A DNA stretch of 64,000 nt from VRUE01 sp963704515. Its GTDB lineage: Bacteria > Actinomycetota > Thermoleophilia > Solirubrobacterales > 70-9. The notes below the pieces were generated by a model. That model ran no database searches. It was not told the DNA's origin and saw only the letters and a program-made list of their open reading frames with translations. A program made the position numbers and the translations under genes. Positions 58,847 through 64,000 of the stretch are shown piece by piece (position 1 is the first letter of the stretch; the number at the start of each line of letters is the position of its first letter). The stretch is from assembly GCA_963704515.1 (NCBI GenBank), contig OY969913.1, positions 372,001 through 436,000 on the forward strand, given 5' to 3'.

Positions 58847-58885
58847 GAAAGGGCGGCCGGTGGCCGCCCTTTCTTTCCCCTTTTC
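58845..58885 (+). terminator. Intrinsic terminator of the rpsF cluster
   Basis: A 14-bp perfect stem (58845-58858 with 58862-58875, AAGAAAGGGCGGCC) with loop GGT is followed by T-rich TTTCTTTCCCCTTTT. The stem starts inside the last stop codon. On the opposite strand it may also end the convergent secreted-protein gene. Confidence 0.88.
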
Positions 58886-58904
58886 GTCCTGAGTTGAAGC
58901 TGGA

Positions 58905-59678
58905 CTAGCCCTTCGGCGTGCAGGCGCGGACGAAGGTGCCCGTCAACTTGCTGCCGTCGGCAAACGACGAGGTTGCCTTCGCGTAGAGCTTCCCGCTGGG
59001 GCAGGTGGCGAAGAGGAACGGCGTGTTCTTGTAGCCGCGGTTGAAGGTCAGCGAGAACTTCTTCACCGAGCCGGAGCCGCCGGCGATCTTCGGGATCGTG
59101 GCGACCGACTTGGTGCCATAGAGACCGTTGTGGACCTTCGAGATCTTCACCGTGGTCACGACCGCCGCCGAGACCGGCGAGCTCAGGTAAGCGTGGATGA
59201 AGATCGTCGTCTTGCCACCGCTGGTCCCGCCGTTGAAGGCGAGCAGCTTGGAGTGGGCGGTGAAGGGTTTCGATTCGGGGAATTCGACCTCGACGTCGGT
59301 CGTGCCCTTGCCGATGATCGCCTTCTTGCAGATTGCTTCGGCGTGCGCGGTGTCCTGCGCCTGCAATTTGCCCGAGGTGCACTTCGGCAGGCCCTTGACG
59401 TTGATCGAACCGTGCTTGTCGGTTTCGACGACCACTTCTTGCAGCGCCGGCGGGTGGGTGCCGTCGACGGTGGCGATTTCGCCGCTGACGTTGAGCGTGA
59501 TCGGCGCCGGCTTGCCCTTCTTCGGCAGCGCCGTCGGCGAGAAGCCGCCGTTCAGGCTGATCTTCAGGTTGCCCGCCTGGACAACGGTCGGCGGGTACTT
59601 TTTCGCCGCGGCGACGCCGGCGGCGACAAGGGCGACTGCTGCACAGACCGCCAGTATCGAAATCAAACGCTTGCGCAT
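58905..59678 (-). CDS. Secreted protein of unknown function
   Basis: 257 residues from ATG 59678, preceded by AGGAGAG. Signal peptide MRKRLISILAVCAAVALVAA ending GVAAAKK. The mature protein is beta-rich and has four Cys (KCTSGKLQAQ, AICKKAIIGKG, FATCPSGKLYAK, VRACTPKG), probably disulfide-bonded. It resembles a widespread group of secreted actinobacterial proteins with no known function. Stands alone; upstream are 147 bp without a gene before tetR. Confidence 0.8.
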   Translation of the reverse strand: MRKRLISILAVCAAVALVAAGVAAAKKYPPTVVQAGNLKISLNGGFSPTALPKKGKPAPITLNVSGEIATVDGTHPPALQEVVVETDKHGSINVKGLPKCTSGKLQAQDTAHAEAICKKAIIGKGTTDVEVEFPESKPFTAHSKLLAFNGGTSGGKTTIFIHAYLSSPVSAAVVTTVKISKVHNGLYGTKSVATIPKIAGGSGSVKKFSLTFNRGYKNTPFLFATCPSGKLYAKATSSFADGSKLTGTFVRACTPKG

Positions 59679-59825
59679 GTGCTCTTTCTCTCTCCTTTGC
59701 GGCCCGGTCCTGACAGCAGCCCCGGCCATCGAAAGCCTTGGATATCCCTCCAACCGCCAAAGCTAGCAGTCTTCCGTTCTAGGTAAACCCGAAGATTCAC
59801 AGAAAAGAGCGGCTTAACGCGCTGG

Positions 59826-60440
59826 CTATTGCTCGAGCATCGAGAGGCGCGTGCGCTCGCGCTCCTCGGCCGCTCCATCTGGGCCGAGGAAGGGCAGCGC
59901 GATCCAGAACATCAAGTCCGGCAGGCGGCCCGGCAGGCGCGCGGCGGCGCCGTGCAGGATCTCGCTGTAGAGCAGCTCGTTGATCCCCCCGGCCAACGAG
60001 AGCGCGGTGATCCCGGGCAGCTCGACCGAGGTCTCGGCCCGACCGGCGTCGAGGAAGCCGGTGAACTGGCGCAGCGCCGCGTCGCGGCGGGCCAGCGCCT
60101 TGGGCCCGGCGGCGAGCACCTCGACGATCGCGAAGCGGGCCTCGTCGGGATGCTCGGCGAGGTGTTCGAGCAGGGCGCCGAGCCCGGCGGCGACGCGCTC
60201 CGCCCAGGGCGCTCCCTGCTTGGACTCGAAGCCCGTCGCGGTGTCGCCGAGCAGGTTGCCGAGCAGCACGTCGTAGGCCGCGAGGAAGCAGTCCTCCTTC
60301 GAGGAGAACAGTTCGTAGAACGTCTTTCTCGAGACGCCGGCGACGCCGATCACGTCGACCACGCGGGTCTCCGGGTAGCCGCGCTCGGAGACGACCTCGA
60401 TCATCGCCTGCAGGATGCGGTTGCGTTGGGACTCCGTCAC
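59826..60440 (-). CDS. TetR-family transcriptional regulator
   Basis: 204 residues from GTG 60440 with GGGAGG upstream. N-terminal DNA-binding domain RNRILQAMIEVVSERGYPET then RVVDVIGVAGVSRKTFYELFSSKEDCFLAAYD; C-terminal helical ligand-binding domain. Diverges from a lipoprotein gene across 174 bp containing a palindrome (60530-60557) that may be its operator. Ligand unknown. Confidence 0.92.
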   Translation of the reverse strand: MTESQRNRILQAMIEVVSERGYPETRVVDVIGVAGVSRKTFYELFSSKEDCFLAAYDVLLGNLLGDTATGFESKQGAPWAERVAAGLGALLEHLAEHPDEARFAIVEVLAAGPKALARRDAALRQFTGFLDAGRAETSVELPGITALSLAGGINELLYSEILHGAAARLPGRLPDLMFWIALPFLGPDGAAEERERTRLSMLEQ

Positions 60441-60529
60441 GGCCTCCCGCGGCAACCCGTGCCGGCCCCTTGGCAGCCGCCCGCTCAGCCTAGCCGTGCG
60501 TCTACCGGAAGCCACCCCTGAACTGTAGA

Positions 60530-60557
60530 ACAGAAGTGGCCTGATCGCGACTTCTGT
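60530..60557. promoter_or_regulatory. Candidate TetR operator
   Basis: ACAGAAGT and ACTTCTGT, perfect 8-nt inverted half-sites separated by 12 nt, lie in the divergent region between tetR and the lipoprotein gene. The 28-bp span fits the sites bound by two TetR dimers. Seen by eye only. Confidence 0.5.
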
Positions 60558-60614
60558 ACCGCCGGGTCTCCATTCGCAAACGCCGCGGTGTCGGAGATCA
60601 ATACAATCGGCTCG

Positions 60615-61322
60615 ATGAGCAGGGGAGGGATACGGCCGCTCGCCGCGATGGTGACGGTGCTGCTTGCCGCGATGCTGCTGGCCGCCTGCGGCGGCTCTTC
60701 GGGCTCGGAATCGAGCAGCACCGCGAGCGGCGGCGAAGCGACAGCGGCCCAGGGCGAAGGCGGAGGAGCGGGCTCGAGTGGCTCGGGCGAAGAAGAAGGC
60801 GAAGCTCAGGGCGGGGGGGGCAACGCCGGCAGCCCGAAGTCCAGTGGCAAACCGAAGCCCGACGTGGCGACGCCGCTGAAGGTCTCCGGCGGCGGCTCGC
60901 AGCAGTTCGTCGTCAAGGGCGGCGACAACAGCATCCAGGAATTCGGCGACGAGGCAGGGGAATCGGAACTTCAGGAAGCCGCCGAAGCGGTGCACGGCTT
61001 CCTCGTCGCCCGGGCCGAAGGACGCTGGGCGGACGCCTGCTCGCACCTCTCAGCCGCGATGCTCGATCAGCTCGGGCACCTGGCGGCGAAGTCCGAACGG
61101 GCCAACTGCGCCTCGTTCCTCGCTTCCTTCACCACCAAACTGCCGCCGGCCACCTGGCGGGAAATCACCACCGTCGACGCCGGCAGCCTGCGCCACGAAG
61201 GCGACAAAGCGTTCCTCGTCTACTTCGGCGCCCCCGAAAAAACGGTGTACGCGATGCCGCTCGTCGACGAAAATGGCGAGTGGAAGCTCGGCGCCCTCTC
61301 GGGCGACGCCCTTCAAGGCTGA
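60615..61322 (+). CDS. Putative lipoprotein, unknown
   Basis: 235 residues from ATG 60615 (MSRGGIRPLAAMVTVLLAAM). Lipobox LLAAC gives a lipid anchor, followed by a long Gly/Ser/Glu-rich linker (about 80 residues) and a folded domain (AAEAVHGFLVARAEGRWADA, SHLSAAMLDQLGHLA, GEWKLGALSGDALQ) that looks like an NTF2-like or DUF4878-type module. Possibly controlled by the divergent TetR. Ends 8 nt before the convergent purA stop. Confidence 0.8.
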   Translation: MSRGGIRPLAAMVTVLLAAMLLAACGGSSGSESSSTASGGEATAAQGEGGGAGSSGSGEEEGEAQGGGGNAGSPKSSGKPKPDVATPLKVSGGGSQQFVVKGGDNSIQEFGDEAGESELQEAAEAVHGFLVARAEGRWADACSHLSAAMLDQLGHLAAKSERANCASFLASFTTKLPPATWREITTVDAGSLRHEGDKAFLVYFGAPEKTVYAMPLVDENGEWKLGALSGDALQG

Positions 61323-61329
61323 GCGGCTT

Positions 61330-62682
61330 TCAGTCCGGCCAGACGACCTGGTCTCGACCCGGACCGACGCCGACGAGGCGAATCGGGACGCCGGCGAACT
61401 CCTCGATGTACTCGAGGTAGGCACGCGCCTCGGCTGGCAGGTCGGCGGCGCTGCGGCAGGCCGTGATGTCGGCGTCGAAGCCGGGCAGCTCCTCGTACTC
61501 CGGTGTGGAGCCGTGCAGGATCGACTGGTGGTAGGGGAAGCTGTCGAGCAGCGCACCCTCGCGCGATCGGTAGCGGACCGCGACGCGCAGGGTCTCGAGG
61601 CCGCTGAGCACGTCGAGCTTGGTGATCGCCAGCGAGGTCATCCCGTTGATCCGCACCGCGTAGCGCAGGGCGACCAGATCCATCCAGCCGCAGCGGCGCT
61701 CGCGCCCCGTCGTCGTCCCGTACTCGTGGCCCCGTTCCAGCATGTGGCGGCCGGCCGCGTCTTCCAGCTCGGTGGGGAACGGGCCGGCGCCGACCCGCGT
61801 CGCGTAGGCCTTGGCGACGCCCCAGACCTCGTCGATGTCGCTGGGGCCCACCCCGGCGCCGACGGTCGCCGCCCCGGCGATCGGATTGGATGAGGTGACG
61901 AACGGATAGGTGCCGTGGTCGAGGTCGAGCAGGGTCGCCTGGGCGCCCTCGAAGATCACCGTGCCGTCGCGGTCGAGCGTGTCCCAGCAGAGGCGGGCGG
62001 TGTCGGCGATGTGCGGCTCCAGCCGGTGGCCGTAGCTGATGTGCTCCTCGGTCATCGTGTGCAGGTCCAGGCGTGGGTCCGGGGCGTCGCCGATCGCCTG
62101 CTCGGCCGCCTCGCGGTCGCCCTCCCCCGCCTCCTTGCGCAGCTTGCGCCGCTGCACCGAGAGTTCGCGCAGCGCCTGCTGCTTGCTCGCCAGCGCGGTG
62201 CGGATCTTCGCCCGCAGGATCTTCTCGTCGAGCAGGTCCTGCACGCGGATGCCGAGCCGCAGCGCCTTGTCGGCGTAGCAGGGGCCGATGCCACGCCGGG
62301 TCGTGCCCAGCGAGAGCTTGCCGAGCTTCAGCTCGCCGGCCGTGTCGAGCAGCACGTGGTAGGGCATGATCAGGTGCGCGTTGGCGGAGATCTTCAGGTT
62401 GCCGACGTCGACCCCGCGCCGCCGCAGCCCGTCGATCTCGCCGAGCAGGATGCGGGGATCGAGCACCACCCCGTTGCCGATCACGCAGGTCTTCTCGGGA
62501 TAGAGGATCCCCGAGGGGATCAGGTGGAACTTGAACTCCTCGCCGTCGCGGACGATCGTGTGGCCGGCGTTGTTGCCGCCCTGGAAGCGCACGATGACGT
62601 CGGCGCGCGCGGCGAGCAGGTCGGTGACCTTGCCCTTGCCCTCGTCGCCCCACTGCGCGCCGACTATGGCGAGACCTGGCAT
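61330..62682 (-). CDS. purA: Adenylosuccinate synthetase
   Basis: Joins IMP and aspartate using GTP, first step to AMP. 450 residues: VGAQWGDEGKGKVTDLL with catalytic Asp13, FQGGNNAGHTIV with His41, GTTRRGIGPCYADKALRLGI, EGAQATLLDLDHGTYPFVTSSN and the C-terminal KLDVLSGLETLRVAVRY. A stretch near residues 160-200 (SVQRRKLRKEAGEGDREAAE) makes it about 20 residues longer than typical. ATG 62682. Confidence 0.96.
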   Translation of the reverse strand: MPGLAIVGAQWGDEGKGKVTDLLAARADVIVRFQGGNNAGHTIVRDGEEFKFHLIPSGILYPEKTCVIGNGVVLDPRILLGEIDGLRRRGVDVGNLKISANAHLIMPYHVLLDTAGELKLGKLSLGTTRRGIGPCYADKALRLGIRVQDLLDEKILRAKIRTALASKQQALRELSVQRRKLRKEAGEGDREAAEQAIGDAPDPRLDLHTMTEEHISYGHRLEPHIADTARLCWDTLDRDGTVIFEGAQATLLDLDHGTYPFVTSSNPIAGAATVGAGVGPSDIDEVWGVAKAYATRVGAGPFPTELEDAAGRHMLERGHEYGTTTGRERRCGWMDLVALRYAVRINGMTSLAITKLDVLSGLETLRVAVRYRSREGALLDSFPYHQSILHGSTPEYEELPGFDADITACRSAADLPAEARAYLEYIEEFAGVPIRLVGVGPGRDQVVWPD

Positions 62683-62742
62683 AGCGGGGGCATTATGGAG
62701 GTTTCAGCGGGTGCCCCTGGCGCGCCGCAAAGCCGAGGTGCT

Positions 62743-62752
62743 AGCCTAGGCT
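62743..62752. promoter_or_regulatory. Short palindrome between purA and the Phd-like gene
   Basis: AGCCTAGGCT is self-complementary and lies 28 nt before the antitoxin ATG. Phd/YefM antitoxins bind palindromes at such positions to repress their operon. Short enough to occur by chance. Confidence 0.3.
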
Positions 62753-62780
62753 GAAAGCTAGGTTCTTATCTACCCAGAAT

Positions 62781-63077
62781 ATGACCCTTATAGATACAAA
62801 GGATCTCGTTTCAATCTCGGACGCCGGCAAGATTGGGATCTCTGCCCTGGTGAAAGCGGCCGAGCGAGGAGAGCGCAGGGTGCTCATGCGAAACAGCAAG
62901 CCGGTCGCGGCGGTCGTCGGAATCGACACGCTTGAACGAACGGAGGAACTGGAGGAGCGCTTGCTTGACATCTCGCTCGCCCTAACTCGACTGCTCACCG
63001 CCGACGAGCGTCGTCACCGCTTGGACGACGTCCTCGATCGCTTTGGATTCACCCGCGAGGCGCTGGAGGGAGACTAG
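62781..63077 (+). CDS. Phd/YefM-type antitoxin
   Basis: 98 residues from ATG 62781. VSISDAGKIGISALVKAAER followed by GERRVLMRNSKPVAAVVGIDTLERTEEL is the Phd/YefM DNA-binding domain with the usual R..V..N.KPVAVV. pattern. The longer C-terminal helix wraps the toxin. The toxin gene starts 4 nt after the stop. Confidence 0.88.
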   Translation: MTLIDTKDLVSISDAGKIGISALVKAAERGERRVLMRNSKPVAAVVGIDTLERTEELEERLLDISLALTRLLTADERRHRLDDVLDRFGFTREALEGD

Positions 63078-63081
63078 TCGG

Positions 63082-63489
63082 ATGCCGGTGCGCGTTGAGC
63101 TGATAGACGACGCGATCGGCGACCTCGCGAGACTCGCCGAGAGCGGCAAGCTGAAGTCCTTCTTCAAGAAGCTGCTGGAGATCGAGGTAAAAGGCTCTCA
63201 GGCCGGTGAGCCGCTGGGCCGCGACCTGGCCGGCTGGCGCAAGATCACGGTCGGGGACCGCAACTGGCGCATCGTCTTTCGCGTTGACGAGGCCAAAGCG
63301 ATGGCGACCGTGTGCGTAATCGGCGATCGCGAGGACGGCGCCTGCTACGAGGAGGCCAAGCAGCGGGCCGACGAGCTCGACGACCGCGATGCGGCAAGCC
63401 TCGCCGAGTCGATGATGGAGCTGTTCGGGAGCCGCAAGGAGCGAAGGGCGGCGCAGAGGAGACGAACAACTGGGACAGCCGGGCGCTAG
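63082..63489 (+). CDS. RelE/ParE-superfamily toxin
   Basis: 135 residues from ATG 63082. VELIDDAIGDLARLAES, GEPLGRDLAGWRKITVGDRNWRIVFRVDE and MATVCVIGDREDGACYEEA follow RelE-type mRNA interferases: basic Arg in the central strand and a C-terminal catalytic-type strand. The C-terminus is extended by a basic tail (GSRKERRAAQRRRTTG). Pairs with the upstream Phd-like antitoxin. Confidence 0.85.
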   Translation: MPVRVELIDDAIGDLARLAESGKLKSFFKKLLEIEVKGSQAGEPLGRDLAGWRKITVGDRNWRIVFRVDEAKAMATVCVIGDREDGACYEEAKQRADELDDRDAASLAESMMELFGSRKERRAAQRRRTTGTAGR

Positions 63490-64000
63490 ATCGCCAACGG
63501 ACGGTCCGCTACCTTCGTATGCGTCCGCTGGTCTGGCCCAAACAGGGAAATCGGGTCGCCGCACATCTCCATCAAGCGAGAGAAGGTGCGCTTGCCGATC
63601 TGTCTCTCCACCTCCATTTCCGGCTTTTCGCTTACGCGTGACGGCGACGACTCCCTCAGTTTCGCGGCGTCGATCTGTTCTGAATTCGCCGTGAACATGA
63701 CGGATCGTTTCGCCTCATACCGCTCATTCACGATCGCGTAGAGCTGCTCGATGACCCACTCGGTCTGCCGCTCGGCCCCCAGATCATCGATGTGAAGGAG
63801 GTCGACAGCGGCAAGCCTGTCGAAGAACTGGGAATAGGTGTCGCTCCCGGGCTCCCCTTCGTAGGTTCTCCGGATGCGGGCGAGAAGCTTGGGCATCGAG
63901 TAGATCGCGACGGAGTGACCGCTCTCCAAAGCAGCCTTCGAGATGAGCATGGCGAGCGTGGTCTTCCCGGTCCCGATATCCCCCAGGAACCAGATTCCCT
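63486..64000 (-). CDS. DnaC/IstB-like AAA ATPase, cut by the right window edge
   Basis: The minus-strand frame is open to the edge. Visible from the edge inward: GIWFLGDIGTGKTTLAMLIS (Walker A), then ESGHSVAIYSMPKLLARIRR, LLHIDDLGAERQTEWVIEQL (Walker B) and VMFTANSEQIDAAKLRE (sensor). The C-terminus ends SRLMEMCGDPISLFGPDQRT plus about 12 residues. This is the DnaC/DnaI helicase-loader-like clade, also found as the partner of IS21 transposases; no transposase is visible nearby. The N-terminus is outside the window. Confidence 0.8.
   Translation of the reverse strand, partial: GIWFLGDIGTGKTTLAMLISKAALESGHSVAIYSMPKLLARIRRTYEGEPGSDTYSQFFDRLAAVDLLHIDDLGAERQTEWVIEQLYAIVNERYEAKRSVMFTANSEQIDAAKLRESSPSRVSEKPEMEVERQIGKRTFSRLMEMCGDPISLFGPDQRTHTKVADRPLAI

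Noticed and set aside
63486..64000. Second IS21 element
   Set aside because: The ATPase is DnaC/IstB-like, but no istA or terminal repeats are visible; the other side is outside the window.

Overview
The window is GC-rich throughout, with dense, mostly short-gapped genes, frequent GTG/TTG starts and strong G/C preference at third codon positions. Gene content suggests a Gram-positive actinobacterium, most likely of the Thermoleophilia/Solirubrobacterales type. The evidence is secreted beta-propeller proteins with basic CVKK-type tails, an MptB-like mannosyltransferase, TreT together with OtsA, and a System I cytochrome c cluster next to heme genes. The taxon is an inference from gene families, not from a marker search.

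Layout: 0-8 kb holds the end of a lipoprotein, class II fumarase, an aldehyde dehydrogenase, a SpoIID-type protein, a CrtC/AttH-like protein, ychF, a PAP2 phosphatase and a BtrH-like protein. 8-18 kb has a gene-poor patch with a telomere-like repeat, a Vgb-like propeller, then methyltransferase, methylmalonyl-CoA epimerase, DUF1385 and rarA genes, a second aldehyde dehydrogenase, and an ATP-grasp/methyltransferase pair. 18.3-25.3 kb is one co-directional run, ccmABCD-hemA-hemC-cobA/hemD-birA, joining heme synthesis, siroheme branching and heme export. 25-31 kb carries a helicase, a TlpA-like thioredoxin, NfeD, slipin and a GalT-like protein. 31-38 kb is accessory: two large secreted repeat proteins, a nucleotidyltransferase pair, tRNA-Arg(CCT), a NYN protein and a decayed secreted-protein gene. 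38-50 kb holds pyrE, a VapBC-like pair, cell-envelope genes (L,D-transpeptidase, CPBP protease, MscS-like channel, class A PBP, mannosyltransferase, LPG-synthase-like protein), thiL, a two-component system and an HtrA protease. 50-56 kb has two trehalose genes and an IS21-family insertion sequence. 56-64 kb has the rpsF-ssb-rpsR-rplI ribosomal cluster, secreted proteins, a TetR regulator, purA, a Phd/RelE-like pair and a DnaC-like ATPase running off the right edge.

The most striking signal is a set of about a dozen long inverted repeats that ordinary gene annotation does not explain. They fall into groups. (A) Four copies have a related 66-74 bp core (containing CTTTTTCG...CGAAAAAG) lying inside outer arms of 21-26 nt whose sequence differs at every locus but which always pair with each other. 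(B) Small 39-56 bp palindromes have a CYATA-type centre; they fit exactly between stop codons or end 0-2 nt before a start codon. (C) Simple hairpins have 24-30 nt arms. At least three (in cobA/hemD, birA and the mannosyltransferase) lie inside coding sequence with the frame preserved, reminiscent of Rickettsia palindromic elements. Five elements or remnants fall between 22.0 and 25.1 kb. The IS21-like element has inserted, with a 5-bp target duplication, into one arm of a type A element; removing the IS restores the palindrome. All of this was read by eye; no alignment, folding or database search was run.
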